Shown here piece after piece: positions 24,203 through 34,334 of a stretch of 64,000 nt of DNA. Made by a program: the position numbers and the translations under genes. Numbering within the stretch: position 1 is the stretch's first letter; every line of letters starts with the position of its first letter. Source of the stretch: Duncaniella freteri (GTDB lineage Bacteria > Bacteroidota > Bacteroidia > Bacteroidales > Muribaculaceae); contig NZ_SJSA01000001.1 in assembly GCF_004766125.1 (NCBI RefSeq), positions 744,001 to 808,000 of the forward strand, read 5' to 3'. The notes beneath the pieces are model-generated. The model searched no databases. It was not told the DNA's origin and saw only the letters and a program-made list of their open reading frames with translations.

Positions 24203-25090
24203 AATACCAGCCTTATTTTTCAGGCGCACCTCAGGGTTCAGCAGGCTTGCGAAACGGTATCTTTTTATCACTTCCCAGCAACGCTTCTTCACTTCGGAAT
24301 ATCTTCCGTCCCTATCGTGAACCGACAGTAATCCGTACATGTTGAAATTAGCACTCAGCCTGCGGTCATGTGCGGCTGCGGACAGACCGGCATCATGCCT
24401 AAATCTCTCCTCGATCATCTCCACTACATTCAACACATCCAGGCGATCGGACGACATTGTGTTGACAAAGCTACCGGAATGATCCCTATAGAAGTAAACC
24501 GGGACATCAATCACTCTCACTTGTGATGCCCTGATCATAACATCACAATAGTACAAAAGGTCCTCATAACGGATATCCGCATGAAACATCACATCCCTGA
24601 AAACATCCGTTTTATACAGCTTGGCACAAGCCGAAGCCTGGATACCGGTCTGATAAAGCCCTTCTTTAAGAGCTTCGGCACCTGACACAACCCTATGCCT
24701 GACATTATTGACATTCCGTCTGGTATCATCAACCGTGTCTCCACGCTCACAACCTCCGCATATCACATCAGCACCTTCTGCTACATCAAGCATGGCTCTC
24801 AGAGCATAGGGATAAAGCATATCATCGCTGTCAAGAAAAGTGAACCATTCACCCTTGATGCAAGAGATAGCTGAATTCCTCGCCGAGGAGACACCTTTAT
24901 TATCAGTTGACAGCACCCTTATCCTTCTGTCGAGAGCCGAATACTTTTGAGCTATTTCAAAAGTACAATCCGTGGAACCGTCATCGACAACAATAGCCTC
25001 CCAATCGTAAAACGACTGCGCAAGCACACTCTCAAGACATTCCCCGAGATATGCCTGCGCATTATATGCCGGTATGATTACCGATACCAT
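24179..25090 (-). CDS. Glycosyltransferase family 2 (WcaA/CpsI-like)
   Basis: About 303 residues from the ATG at 25090, which gives the canonical GT2 start MVSVIIPAYNAQAYLGECLE. An in-frame GTG at 25114 overlaps the stop of the upstream gene (GTGA) and is an alternative. Motifs are AIVVDDGSTD (nucleotide-sugar site), FTFLDSDDML (DxD) and 'RYEDLLYYCDVM' (catalytic acid region). The C-terminal ~90 residues are helical and basic. It is the second GT2 in a convergent pair whose 3' ends overlap by 24 bp. It lies downstream of the DUF4923 gene in what looks like a murI-DUF4493-DUF4923-GT operon. Confidence 0.88.
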   Translation of the reverse strand: MVSVIIPAYNAQAYLGECLESVLAQSFYDWEAIVVDDGSTDCTFEIAQKYSALDRRIRVLSTDNKGVSSARNSAISCIKGEWFTFLDSDDMLYPYALRAMLDVAEGADVICGGCERGDTVDDTRRNVNNVRHRVVSGAEALKEGLYQTGIQASACAKLYKTDVFRDVMFHADIRYEDLLYYCDVMIRASQVRVIDVPVYFYRDHSGSFVNTMSSDRLDVLNVVEMIEERFRHDAGLSAAAHDRRLSANFNMYGLLSVHDRDGRYSEVKKRCWEVIKRYRFASLLNPEVRLKNKAGILVSCLGG

Positions 25091-25110
25091 TACGAGACTT
25101 TTTCGAGGGA

Positions 25111-25830
25111 TCACCTCTTCGTGTCTGTAGCTTCGGCAGTCTTCTTAAGATCGAATCCCGCCGTCATACCATCATACTTATTAAGCAGTGCGGAAGCTCC
25201 TTTGAGTGTAGTGTTGCTTGATAGTGCACTGATCCTCTGCATCAATGTCATGAGCTTGGATATATCGAATGTCAGAGTCATATCATTCTTGCCATTGAGA
25301 GATATGAAAGCCTCCATTGATCCAATGTTTACTTTCTTGAATGCCTGGAAATGGAACAGATATGTCCCATTCTGTTCATTCCGCTCTATACGTCCGCTAA
25401 GGCTGGCTCGACCACCTTTGAATGTGAATGTCGAATCCGTATTGATGGTTACGACAAGAGAGGTCAGACCAGCTGTCTTATAGTAAGGCTCAAGTTTCTT
25501 CTCTATATTCGCTGCGGCTGCGGCACCTCCCGCTTTCAAAAGGAAATTATCACTCTTGAAGCTCACAGCGGGAGCATAGTATGACCAAGTGCCTGCAAGC
25601 TGCTCAATGCCAGCTTTGGAATTACCGATCCCAAGAGCTCCGGCTACTCCCGACAATATGTCACTAAGCCCGCCTTTCTTTGAGGAATCCCCCTCAGCAG
25701 AGCCTGATGTCGATTCGGATTGTCCCTGACCGAGACCTCGCAGCAGATCAGACAATGACTGTGCCGATACATCGTTAGATGAAAAAAGCACCGCAAACAA
25801 CAGTGTGAAAATTGTGAAAATACGTTTCAT
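25111..25830 (-). CDS. DUF4923 family exported protein
   Basis: About 239 residues from the ATG at 25830 (MKRIFTIFTLLFAVLF), which begins the signal peptide; a longer frame to 25872 overlaps the previous gene and has no typical leader. After the leader comes a Gly/Ser-rich stretch ('LLRGLGQGQSESTSGSAEGDSSKKGG'), then the conserved part: 'LAGTWSYYAPAVSFKSDNFLLKAGG', 'TFTFKGGRASLSGRI', and 'MTLTFDISKLMTLM'. The fold looks lipocalin-like, as annotated for this Bacteroidales family, but the role is unknown. Its end overlaps the alternative GTG start of the glycosyltransferase gene. Confidence 0.8.
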   Translation of the reverse strand: MKRIFTIFTLLFAVLFSSNDVSAQSLSDLLRGLGQGQSESTSGSAEGDSSKKGGLSDILSGVAGALGIGNSKAGIEQLAGTWSYYAPAVSFKSDNFLLKAGGAAAAANIEKKLEPYYKTAGLTSLVVTINTDSTFTFKGGRASLSGRIERNEQNGTYLFHFQAFKKVNIGSMEAFISLNGKNDMTLTFDISKLMTLMQRISALSSNTTLKGASALLNKYDGMTAGFDLKKTAEATDTKR

Positions 25831-25868
25831 AGAAATCAAAATAATATCATAAATTAAAATAAGGGGCA

Positions 25869-28388
25869 TCAATAAGCCAAAGTGACATTATCGATCCACA
25901 GGCGTCCACCCACCGAGGAGGCTGTATGCGGATTAGATACAGTGACTACATCATGAGTCTCTTCAGCGATTGTCCCGATGTGGCTCGATGCAGAGAACAT
26001 CACCTTGATACTTGATGCTTTGACCCCGAACATCGTATAGGTCAACGGCACACTGAATGCAGTGTAGCTTGATGCGAGCTCCAGTCTGGCTGTCCCGGAA
26101 GCTATGACCACCGTTTCACCGTCATGCTTTCCGAGCACCTCTACAATAGCAAGACCGCTGTCGGAACGGTCACCCTCACATGGGAAATAACGGTAGTAAC
26201 CGTTAAGTGATGACGGACGAGAATTCCACGTTATGCCTTCAGTATATGTCTCTGTGACTGTAGCCGGATCATACCGATAATCTCCAAGAAACAGTTTGCC
26301 GGCTGCTTTATAGGCTATCTCAGGAACAATCGGGGAATAGTCAAGATACGGCTTGCCCACCTGAGTATAATCTGGTATAGGCTTACCGTTAGGATCAAAA
26401 CCTACACACGACAGCTCCACGGCAAAACTTTGGCTGAACACCGGATCGCGAGTAAGCGACACCGACGGCTGCATATACCACGTGTTATGATTGGTCGATG
26501 ACAATGCAAATGTCTTTGCATTGGTATTTGCCCAGTTCTTAGGCACCTCCTGCTCTATGTCTATAGAGTGTTGCCAGTTGAATATCTCTACTACTGTCTG
26601 GGAATAACGGCCTCCCGACTTAAGCCCCTTGTATCTGACACCCTCATCGCGGTCCTCAAAGTCATAGTTAGGAAGCTGTGGTGTGCCTTCAGTGGTGACA
26701 GTGACTTCGGGGGTGAATTCTATATCGTCCACGCCCGACATCATCGTAGCCTTGAATGTATACGAAGTGTTCGGTGAAAGCCCTATCACAGAGAAGATTC
26801 CCAAATCTTTAAGCTGAAGGTACAGGGGAGCTTCTTCACCATTGACATAGACTCGGGTCATGGAAGATATGGATTCGAGCATAGAGGGGTCTTCAGGTAT
26901 CACTTTCACGCCTGCCATAGTGGCGAAAGCATCCACCTCAATTCGGAACGGAGGCATCTTACGCTGAATTTCCAATGTGGCACGCACCTCCTCACAATAC
27001 AGGACCCTGACATCGACAGGTGTGCTTCCTGAAGGCACACCAAACGACAAAGAATACTCGTGAGCTCCGATAGGCTCAATGCTCACGTCTGTGATCTTGT
27101 CCCACTTGTCGGCGGCTGCATCGAATATTTCAACCTCCACATGATCCCTGAACCCCGACTCGTCACACCTGACATCAACACGAGCCTTGTCGACACCCAT
27201 CGTGACAGGATATATCTTGCTCACTGATATCTCCACCGGCATAGAGCGCACATATAAGGTCACAGGCTGAGACGATTTCCCATCTGCACTCGTAGCTACA
27301 AGAGAGAATGCCGAAACCTCCGATTCGGAGGTCAGATACACCAACCGTCCGAGCAGCCTGGTGTAATCGACCGTTCCTCCTGAACGGTCAACATCGTAGA
27401 CAAGACCGAGTTCCCGCAACAAGACATCCTGTCCGGAAGCAAGATTAAGCAGATCCACTTCCCCAGGAAATCCATCCTCACCCAAGGGTAAGGACAACAC
27501 CGATAGCATGAGAGAGGTAAGCGGTACAGAGGATTCTACGGATACTGAATAAACTTCGGATGGAAGATTGCCTTCGGGAAGTTCCAGGATGTCGTCAGGA
27601 TTCCAGGATGAGGTGAGGACCGGTCCGGAAGCATTTATAAATTCTTCAGTCAGTGTTACCGACCTGTCCCCCTCCACACCACTGACAGTCAACTCCGGGC
27701 CATCCTGTGTCTCTTCACAATCAACAGTCAGCTCATAGGTATTAGCGGCATCAGCCGATTGCAATGTATAGGCAGGAAATACAATCCGGCTCCCATCCGT
27801 GAGCTGCACATCGAGAGACAGCTCCGTCTTGCCCGGTTTCAAGCAAAGATACCTGTCTTCGTCTATAAGACAGGTGTGATACACGCCACCTATAGTATGC
27901 ACAAGTGCCGATAATGAACGGAATGCCGACTTGGCAGCATCGGTATAGACCACTTTTACGAGCGAGTTTGCAAGCGACAATTTGACTACTGCCTGTGTGT
28001 CCTTATCCTTGACAACCTGTACTGTTTTCTCACCATAGAATGCCGGTGTGTCAAATCCCTCGATCATAGTGTCGCCACTCCTTGCCTCCAGGGAATAACT
28101 TCCGGCGAAATAATACTCACCCTGAGGGAAGTCGCCGATGTCTTCCCATGTATGGGAAGACCCTCCTACAGAAGAAAACAATGTGAGAGATACTGTCCCA
28201 TCGGCAGGCAAATATCCTGTGTCAACAATCGAACCATCTTTACCGGCTATAACAGCTCTGCTGTCAGTCTCGACCGATATCGACAGACTGCCTGCGTCAA
28301 CCGTACCCTGCAAAGAATCGGATGAGCAGGATTCCACACCGATACACAATAGTGCGGGAAGCAGACATTTATAGATGCGTTGAACCAT
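25869..28388 (-). CDS. DUF4493 / PCMD-domain lipoprotein
   Basis: An 839-residue lipoprotein from the ATG at 28388 (MVQRIYKCLLPALLCIGVES then the lipobox Cys). Upstream in-frame codons lack a leader and are rejected. The N-terminal ~280 residues fit DUF4493 ('GSLSISVETDSRAV', 'YYFAGSYSLEARSGD', 'VKLSLANSLVKVVYTDA'). The centre has several fibronectin/Ig-like strands. The C-terminal ~240 residues resemble the putative carbohydrate-metabolism PCMD domain ('LPNYDFEDRDEG' to 'GGRLWIDNVTLAY'), which occurs in surface glycan-binding lipoproteins. It is probably exposed on the outer membrane, binding or processing a glycan. No sus-type partner genes are next to it. Confidence 0.8.
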   Translation of the reverse strand: MVQRIYKCLLPALLCIGVESCSSDSLQGTVDAGSLSISVETDSRAVIAGKDGSIVDTGYLPADGTVSLTLFSSVGGSSHTWEDIGDFPQGEYYFAGSYSLEARSGDTMIEGFDTPAFYGEKTVQVVKDKDTQAVVKLSLANSLVKVVYTDAAKSAFRSLSALVHTIGGVYHTCLIDEDRYLCLKPGKTELSLDVQLTDGSRIVFPAYTLQSADAANTYELTVDCEETQDGPELTVSGVEGDRSVTLTEEFINASGPVLTSSWNPDDILELPEGNLPSEVYSVSVESSVPLTSLMLSVLSLPLGEDGFPGEVDLLNLASGQDVLLRELGLVYDVDRSGGTVDYTRLLGRLVYLTSESEVSAFSLVATSADGKSSQPVTLYVRSMPVEISVSKIYPVTMGVDKARVDVRCDESGFRDHVEVEIFDAAADKWDKITDVSIEPIGAHEYSLSFGVPSGSTPVDVRVLYCEEVRATLEIQRKMPPFRIEVDAFATMAGVKVIPEDPSMLESISSMTRVYVNGEEAPLYLQLKDLGIFSVIGLSPNTSYTFKATMMSGVDDIEFTPEVTVTTEGTPQLPNYDFEDRDEGVRYKGLKSGGRYSQTVVEIFNWQHSIDIEQEVPKNWANTNAKTFALSSTNHNTWYMQPSVSLTRDPVFSQSFAVELSCVGFDPNGKPIPDYTQVGKPYLDYSPIVPEIAYKAAGKLFLGDYRYDPATVTETYTEGITWNSRPSSLNGYYRYFPCEGDRSDSGLAIVEVLGKHDGETVVIASGTARLELASSYTAFSVPLTYTMFGVKASSIKVMFSASSHIGTIAEETHDVVTVSNPHTASSVGGRLWIDNVTLAY

Positions 28389-28452
28389 TTTTACTGTTAG
28401 GATTGTCAAAGACGAGAATATTGAAGAGAGAGGAGACATGTCATATATTTTC

Positions 28453-29268
28453 CTACAATTCTATTCTGGTAGCCTTGACTGGCTCCTCCATGAATATACC
28501 GGCAAGATCAACAAATTTGTCAGGATTTTCAGTTGTCAGGTATGTGACAGTACCACCCGTTGTGCAACGCGACTCCATTTCGGGATGACGTTTCATATAA
28601 TCGGCAAGGCTTGATGCCACAAGCGATCCCTGGGTAATAATCCTGGCTCTACCTGCCACACAAGCCTCGATCTTCTTGAGGAGCAAAGGATAATGTGTGC
28701 AGGCAAGGACTATAGTGTCAACCTCAGGCTCTTCGGAAAAGAGCTGTTCCACATACTTCTTAACAAAATAATCGGCCCCGGGAGAATCATATTCCTTATT
28801 CTCAACCAACGGCACCCACATGGGACATGCCACCGAGACAGTCCGGAACGCCGGAAGAAATTTGGCAATCTCGATCTCATAAGTCCCCGACGATACTGTA
28901 CCAGGTGTGCCAAGGACTCCTATGTTACCGTTGCCACTCACCTTGTCGAGAGCTTCGACGGTGGGGATGATCACTCCGAGCACCCTTTTTTGAGGATCAA
29001 TAGAAGGCAGATCCCTCTGCTGGATTGAACGCAACGCCTTAGCTGAAGCTGTGTTGCATGCAAGTATCACCATTTCGCAGCCCCGGGCAAAGAGATCCCT
29101 GACAGCCTGAAGTGTGAAATCATACACCACATCGAACGAACGCGTGCCATAGGGAGCCCTTGCATTATCACCAAGATATATATAATCATAATCCGGAAGA
29201 GCCTTGCGTATCTCCTTTAGGATGGTCAGACCTCCGTAACCAGAATCAAATATGCCTATTGCACCCAT
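28453..29268 (-). CDS. murI: Glutamate racemase
   Basis: Makes D-glutamate for peptidoglycan by interconverting L- and D-glutamate. It is 271 residues, the normal length. The two catalytic cysteines are in VILACNTASA (Cys71) and IVLACTHYPLL (about Cys188). The N-terminal 'IGIFDSGYGGLTILKEI' and 'YLGDNARAPYG' substrate motifs are intact. It lies downstream of the nuo/atp operon, separated by a hairpin, and 64 bp upstream of the DUF4493 lipoprotein start. No promoter of its own was recognised in the 95 bp upstream. Confidence 0.96.
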   Translation of the reverse strand: MGAIGIFDSGYGGLTILKEIRKALPDYDYIYLGDNARAPYGTRSFDVVYDFTLQAVRDLFARGCEMVILACNTASAKALRSIQQRDLPSIDPQKRVLGVIIPTVEALDKVSGNGNIGVLGTPGTVSSGTYEIEIAKFLPAFRTVSVACPMWVPLVENKEYDSPGADYFVKKYVEQLFSEEPEVDTIVLACTHYPLLLKKIEACVAGRARIITQGSLVASSLADYMKRHPEMESRCTTGGTVTYLTTENPDKFVDLAGIFMEEPVKATRIEL

Positions 29269-29300
29269 TTTAATATAAAGTTAAAATATAGTGGATATTG

Positions 29301-29342
29301 CAGTCTCCGGCAGTAGGGATGACACCCTAAAGCCGGAGACTG
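29301..29342. terminator. Hairpin at the end of the nuo/atp operon
   Basis: cagtctccggc and its mirror gccggagactg around an inner hairpin taggg/cccta. The T-rich tail is on the plus side (TTTTAGATATTTTT), while the minus side that would end nuoN reads CAATATCC, so termination for nuo may be weak and murI could receive readthrough. Confidence 0.55.
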
Positions 29343-29363
29343 TTTTAGATATTTTTACAATTG

Positions 29364-30803
29364 TCAGCCAATTGTAAGAAGATAGTTGTAGAAATAGCTG
29401 ATGATACCAAGACCTATGATACCTGCAACACATATCCACATGCCCAGACGTTCCGAACAAGCTGAACGGAATGTAGCGATAGGCTGTTCGCTATCGTTGA
29501 TGAACATCGCCTTGACAACAAGGAGATAGTAGTACAACGATATGATAGTGTTGATCAACGCAATGAGCACGAGCACATAAAGTGCCACCGACTCGGTTCC
29601 GTTAAGGGCGGATGTGAACACAAAGAACTTGCTGAAGAATCCTGCAAACGGAGGAATACCTGCCAGAGAGAACATTGCAAGCATCATTGTGAACGCCAAG
29701 CGGGGATTGGCCCTGTATAGACCGTTGTAATCGGTCATCAGAAGCTTGCCGGAAGCATTCTCAATAGCACCGATCACACCGAATGCAGCAAGATTGGAGA
29801 ACACATATACAAGCACATAGAACATCAAGGCTGAGACTCCCATGGCATTGTCACCTATCACAGCAAGCATGATATATCCTGCCTGCGAAATAGAAGAGAA
29901 CGCGAGGAAACGCTTCATGTTGACCTGTCGCATTGCAAAGAGGTTACCAACGGTAATAGTCAGCACAATCAGAGCATACAGCATCCACTCCCATGCTGCG
30001 GAGTAAAGGGTGCCGAACACCTGGGTAAGCACCACAAGGAACGCAAACGCGGCAGAGCCTTTGGATATCACCGAGAGATATGAGGTTACCGATGTGGGTG
30101 CACCCTGATATACGTCGGCTGTCCAAAGATGGAACGGAACAAGTGATATCTTGAATCCGAAACCTGCCATGACAAACGCAAGTGCCACTACCATCATTAC
30201 TCCCATATTGGAGCTACAGAAAAGGGCTATGTCCGCATAGTAGAGCGAACCTGTGAGTCCGTACACATAAGAAAGACCCATCAGAAGCACAGCCGAGGAG
30301 AACACCGCGGTAAGCACATACTTGATGGCTGCCTCATGGCTCTCATAACGGTTTTTATCGAAAGCGACAAGTGCACACAAGGGGAGCGAAGCTGTCTCAA
30401 GACCTATGATGAACATAAGGAAATGACGGCTAGATATCATGAAGTACATGCCTAAAAGCGTGAGGAGAATCAGTTCGTAGAACTCTCCCCGGCGCACAGA
30501 TGTGAACTCGGAGTTCGCCCACTTTATAGACTGTATCATCACGATGACCACACCCACATTGAGAATGTTCTTGATTGCCACCATCACCGGAGATGACACA
30601 TACATACCTGCAAATGCCACTGCATCCGCCTTGACGGTGGGACAGAAGCCCCATAGGGTAAGCACGAGCATCAGCACTGTGGAGATTACCGGAAGAGCCC
30701 CCTGCGACTTACGAGGTGCGAAAGTGTCGTAGAGGAATACTAACAGAAATACTATCAGCAGTCCGATCTCCTGCTTGAGGGCTAAAAACTGTGAATAATC
30801 CAT
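29364..30803 (-). CDS. nuoN: NADH-quinone oxidoreductase subunit N
   Basis: Antiporter-like membrane subunit of complex I, 479 residues with about 14 hydrophobic helices. The Proton_antipo_M core is visible with 'ETASLPLCALVAF' (the key TM5 Glu), 'FKISLVPFHLWTADVYQGAPTSVTSYLSVISKGSA' (key Lys and His) and 'QVNMKRFLAFSSISQAGYIM'. It is the last gene of the nuo series, 17 bp after nuoM. It is typical in length for Bacteroidales NuoN. Confidence 0.95.
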   Translation of the reverse strand: MDYSQFLALKQEIGLLIVFLLVFLYDTFAPRKSQGALPVISTVLMLVLTLWGFCPTVKADAVAFAGMYVSSPVMVAIKNILNVGVVIVMIQSIKWANSEFTSVRRGEFYELILLTLLGMYFMISSRHFLMFIIGLETASLPLCALVAFDKNRYESHEAAIKYVLTAVFSSAVLLMGLSYVYGLTGSLYYADIALFCSSNMGVMMVVALAFVMAGFGFKISLVPFHLWTADVYQGAPTSVTSYLSVISKGSAAFAFLVVLTQVFGTLYSAAWEWMLYALIVLTITVGNLFAMRQVNMKRFLAFSSISQAGYIMLAVIGDNAMGVSALMFYVLVYVFSNLAAFGVIGAIENASGKLLMTDYNGLYRANPRLAFTMMLAMFSLAGIPPFAGFFSKFFVFTSALNGTESVALYVLVLIALINTIISLYYYLLVVKAMFINDSEQPIATFRSACSERLGMWICVAGIIGLGIISYFYNYLLTIG

Positions 30804-30820
30804 TGCTTAATTCTTAGATA

Positions 30821-32326
30821 TTAGTGCAGGCCAAGGACAGTGAATATCTCTGGGCTGAATGTGAACTTGATAAGGTCGGCAAAGAAATTGGGGAAGAATC
30901 CTATGCAGGCTACACTCACAATGAGTGTGGCTGTCGACAGGCGTTCCCACCACTTTGCATCGGTGAGTGACAGATGATGCTGGTCATATACAGGACCATA
31001 CAGGAGCTTGCCAACCACGCGGAGGATGTAGACCGCAGTGGTGACTATCGAGCTGCATGCTACGATGACGAACACTCGGTGGAACAGATCGGTGTGCTGG
31101 AATGATCCGACAAATATAGTCATTTCAGCGACGAAGCCCGAGAGGCCAGGGAGTCCGAGGGATGCCATACCTGCAATCACATAGCAGACCGACAAATAGG
31201 GAAGAATCTGCATCATGCCTCCCATCTCACGGATGTCGCGAGTGTGAGTACGTCCGTATATCATACCGATAAGCGCGAAGAAGAGAGCAGTCATCAGACC
31301 GTGAGAAAGCATCTGCATGATGGCTCCGGTCATCGCTGTGGTGTTAAGCATTAGGATTGCGAAGAGCACCAGACCGCAGTGTGACACCGAGGAGTAAGCA
31401 TTGATGTACTTAAGGTCGTTCTGCACACACGCGCTGAATGCACCATACACCACCGAGATACCGGTGAGAATGATAAATATCCAAGCGAGTTCATGAGCTG
31501 CATGAGGCATAAGATAGATGGCAACACGGAAACATCCGTAACCGCCAAGCTTCATAAGCACTCCGGCATGAAGCATCGACACTGCCGTAGGAGCCGATGC
31601 GTGACCGTCAGGTGACCATGTATGGAACGGGAACATAGCTCCAAGCACACCGAAACCTACGAATGTCATCGGGAAGAGGAACTTCTGCCATCCGAGGGAG
31701 ATGGATTCATTCTCGACAATCTCAAGAATGTTCCATGTCAGAGGCTGACCCTCAGGTGCGGAATGATAGTATATACCTATGAGACCAAGCATCAGGAAAG
31801 CCGAACCACCCATGAGCATAAGTGTAAGCTTCATGGCTGAATAGTTCTTGTTGCCTGACCCCCAAACACCGATAAGAAGATACATCGGGATAAGAGCTAC
31901 CTCATAGAACATGAACATTGTGAACAGGTCAAGAGATATGAAGAAGCCATACACACCGGTTGATAGGAGGATGAGCCATAAGAAGAATTCCTTGGGCTGG
32001 GCAATCTCCCAGGACGCAAAGCTTCCGGTGATCATAATGACACCTGTAAGTATGAGCATGGCGATAGATATACCGTCGACACCCACAGCAAGATGTATGT
32101 TAAGAGGTGCGAACCATTCCCACGACCCAAGATAGAGCATGGGGGCATCATTGCCGGCGGCGCGCAGCCCTAAGTAATCAACCAGAAGCCATATCGACAG
32201 TGCGGTGAGCGCGATCGAGCCGGTTACCGCCACGGCACGAATCTGCTTTATGTCGCGGCAGAGGAACAGCCCCAAGAGCATAATCAAGGGGATGACCACG
32301 AAATAGATTAATATATTTGAGAACAT
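30821..32326 (-). CDS. nuoM: NADH-quinone oxidoreductase subunit M
   Basis: Proton-pumping antiporter-like subunit, 501 residues, about 14 transmembrane helices. Signatures are 'FYEVALIPMYLLIGVWG' with the essential Glu, 'FPFHTWSPDGHASAPTAVSMLHAGVLMKLGGYG' and 'NDLKYINAYSSVSHCGLV'. It starts 30 bp after nuoL and ends 17 bp before nuoN, all in one direction. Nothing unusual in length or residues. Confidence 0.96.
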   Translation of the reverse strand: MFSNILIYFVVIPLIMLLGLFLCRDIKQIRAVAVTGSIALTALSIWLLVDYLGLRAAGNDAPMLYLGSWEWFAPLNIHLAVGVDGISIAMLILTGVIMITGSFASWEIAQPKEFFLWLILLSTGVYGFFISLDLFTMFMFYEVALIPMYLLIGVWGSGNKNYSAMKLTLMLMGGSAFLMLGLIGIYYHSAPEGQPLTWNILEIVENESISLGWQKFLFPMTFVGFGVLGAMFPFHTWSPDGHASAPTAVSMLHAGVLMKLGGYGCFRVAIYLMPHAAHELAWIFIILTGISVVYGAFSACVQNDLKYINAYSSVSHCGLVLFAILMLNTTAMTGAIMQMLSHGLMTALFFALIGMIYGRTHTRDIREMGGMMQILPYLSVCYVIAGMASLGLPGLSGFVAEMTIFVGSFQHTDLFHRVFVIVACSSIVTTAVYILRVVGKLLYGPVYDQHHLSLTDAKWWERLSTATLIVSVACIGFFPNFFADLIKFTFSPEIFTVLGLH

Positions 32327-32356
32327 ATCGTTACTATATTTGCTACATTAACATTA

Positions 32357-34327
32357 TTACAGCACGCACACTGCGGCAATTACACCGAGCAGGACTGCTC
32401 CGATAAGGAACCACCACACATACATCTGAACTTTTCCGCTCTGAAGTCCCTTGATAGCTCCCGATGCCACATTGGTGACATAAGCGAATCCGTCCATAGT
32501 GCCATCGATGATATGACGGTCAAACCATGCGATAGGCTTACAGATGCTATCGAAGATAACCTTACGAGTGATCCAAAGATAGATCTCATCCCAATAGAAA
32601 CGACGGTTGGCAGCAGTCCAGAGCCAGCGGCAGGAATCAGCCATACGCGCAGGCTTGTCGTTCTTCTTCATATACAGCCATGCAGCAAATGCTATGGCAA
32701 GGATAGCCACACCCATACTCATGCTTGCAATAGACCAGTCGATATGGATATGATACTCATGACCGTCAAAAGTAACGAGCTCACCGAAGGGCACCCAACC
32801 TGCCACACAGGATACAATGGCAAGGAACACCAATGGGAAAGCCATTGTGAAAGGCGACTCATGAGGCATGGAGGCATGATGACCGTGGGCTTCCTGCTCC
32901 TTCACTCGTGCTTCATAGTCGGGATTGTCCCACCAGAAGATAAGGAAGTACATACGGAACATGTAGAACGCTGTCATAGCGGCAACAATCATCATCCAGA
33001 TTCCCCAGAAAGTACTGTTGGCAAAGCATGCTGTAAGAATCTCATCCTTTGAGAAGAATCCGGCAAAAGGCCAGATGCCTGCAATAGCGAGACAGCCGAT
33101 GAGGAATGTGATATGGGTGATGGGCATATACTTACGCAGACCGCCCATGGCTGTATAATTGTTGGAGTGAACCGCATGGATGAGCGAACCGGCTCCAAGG
33201 AAAAGGAGTGCCTTGAACATCGCATGAGTGAACAGATGGAACATTGATGCCATGTATCCGAGACCCTCATGGATAGCCTCGCCATATTTGGAGGCAACAC
33301 CAAGAGCCACCATCATGAACGCAATCTGCGAAATAGTGGAGAACGCGAGGATACGCTTGATATCGATCTGTGCACATGCCACACAAGCTGCATAGAATGC
33401 CGTGATAGCTCCGACAACAGTGATGAATGTCAGCGCAGCATCCTCAAGCATGTACAGCGGAAAGAGTCGAGCGACGAGATAAACACCTGCGACCACCATG
33501 GTAGCAGCGTGAATGAGTGCCGACACTGGGGTAGGACCCTCCATCGCATCGGGGAGCCAAATGTGAAGAGGAAGCATTGCCGACTTACCCATACCTCCGG
33601 TGAATATGAGAACCAACGCCCATGTGAGGACAGAAGCCCCCATGAATGTAGCTCCGCCGAATGACTCGAACACAGCCTGAGGATTCTGTGTCATCGGGAG
33701 GAAATCGAGCTGTTCGGTATAGAACGAGAGGATAAGGATACCTATAAGGAAACCGAGGTCGGCAAAACGAGTGACGATAAACGCCTTCTTACAAGCCGCA
33801 ACTGCACTGGGCAATGTGTAGAAGAATCCGATGAGAAGGAATGATGAAGCTCCCACAAGCTCCCAGAATATATACATCTGGAAGATATTGGTGGCGACAA
33901 CCAGACCAAGCATCGAGAAACTGAACAGCGACAGGAAAGCGTAATAACGCTGGAAGCCTTTCTCTCCATGCATATAGCCGAGCGAATAGACATGTACCAT
34001 AAATGAAATGGTAGGGATGACTACAAGCATCAATGCCGAGATTGGGTCAAGAAGGAAACCTATCTTGATGGCAAGAGCAGGAGTGAACTGCAACCAAGTC
34101 TGATTGAACACAGTGTACTGAAGACGCGTAGTACCGTCAATGAATTCAGGAGCACCGGAGAACCAATATGTGAACGCAGTGTAATATGACAGGACAAGCA
34201 CTGTGCCCATGCCGATAGTGCCGAGCGTGCCGGCCATCTTGTGGCTCATCTTCACGCCTGCAAGTCCCAACAAGAGGAACATGAAGAACGGAATAGCCAA
34301 TATAAGTACAGGAATTGTTATATCCAT
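32357..34327 (-). CDS. nuoL: NADH-quinone oxidoreductase subunit L
   Basis: The distal proton-pumping subunit, 656 residues. Beyond the 14-helix antiporter core ('FWELVGASSFLLIGFFY', 'LPLHIWLPDAMEGPTPVSALIHAATMVVAGVYLV', 'DIKRILAFSTISQIAFMMVALG') it has the extra C-terminal part. That includes a long segment near 'KVIFDSICKPIAWFDRHIIDGTMDGFAYV' that precedes the last anchor helix, corresponding to the lateral helix along the membrane arm. A His-rich loop 'KEQEAHGHHASMPHES' lies at about 490. It is 7 bp after nuoK. Confidence 0.96.
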   Translation of the reverse strand: MDITIPVLILAIPFFMFLLLGLAGVKMSHKMAGTLGTIGMGTVLVLSYYTAFTYWFSGAPEFIDGTTRLQYTVFNQTWLQFTPALAIKIGFLLDPISALMLVVIPTISFMVHVYSLGYMHGEKGFQRYYAFLSLFSFSMLGLVVATNIFQMYIFWELVGASSFLLIGFFYTLPSAVAACKKAFIVTRFADLGFLIGILILSFYTEQLDFLPMTQNPQAVFESFGGATFMGASVLTWALVLIFTGGMGKSAMLPLHIWLPDAMEGPTPVSALIHAATMVVAGVYLVARLFPLYMLEDAALTFITVVGAITAFYAACVACAQIDIKRILAFSTISQIAFMMVALGVASKYGEAIHEGLGYMASMFHLFTHAMFKALLFLGAGSLIHAVHSNNYTAMGGLRKYMPITHITFLIGCLAIAGIWPFAGFFSKDEILTACFANSTFWGIWMMIVAAMTAFYMFRMYFLIFWWDNPDYEARVKEQEAHGHHASMPHESPFTMAFPLVFLAIVSCVAGWVPFGELVTFDGHEYHIHIDWSIASMSMGVAILAIAFAAWLYMKKNDKPARMADSCRWLWTAANRRFYWDEIYLWITRKVIFDSICKPIAWFDRHIIDGTMDGFAYVTNVASGAIKGLQSGKVQMYVWWFLIGAVLLGVIAAVCVL

Positions 34328-34334
34328 ATCGCTA

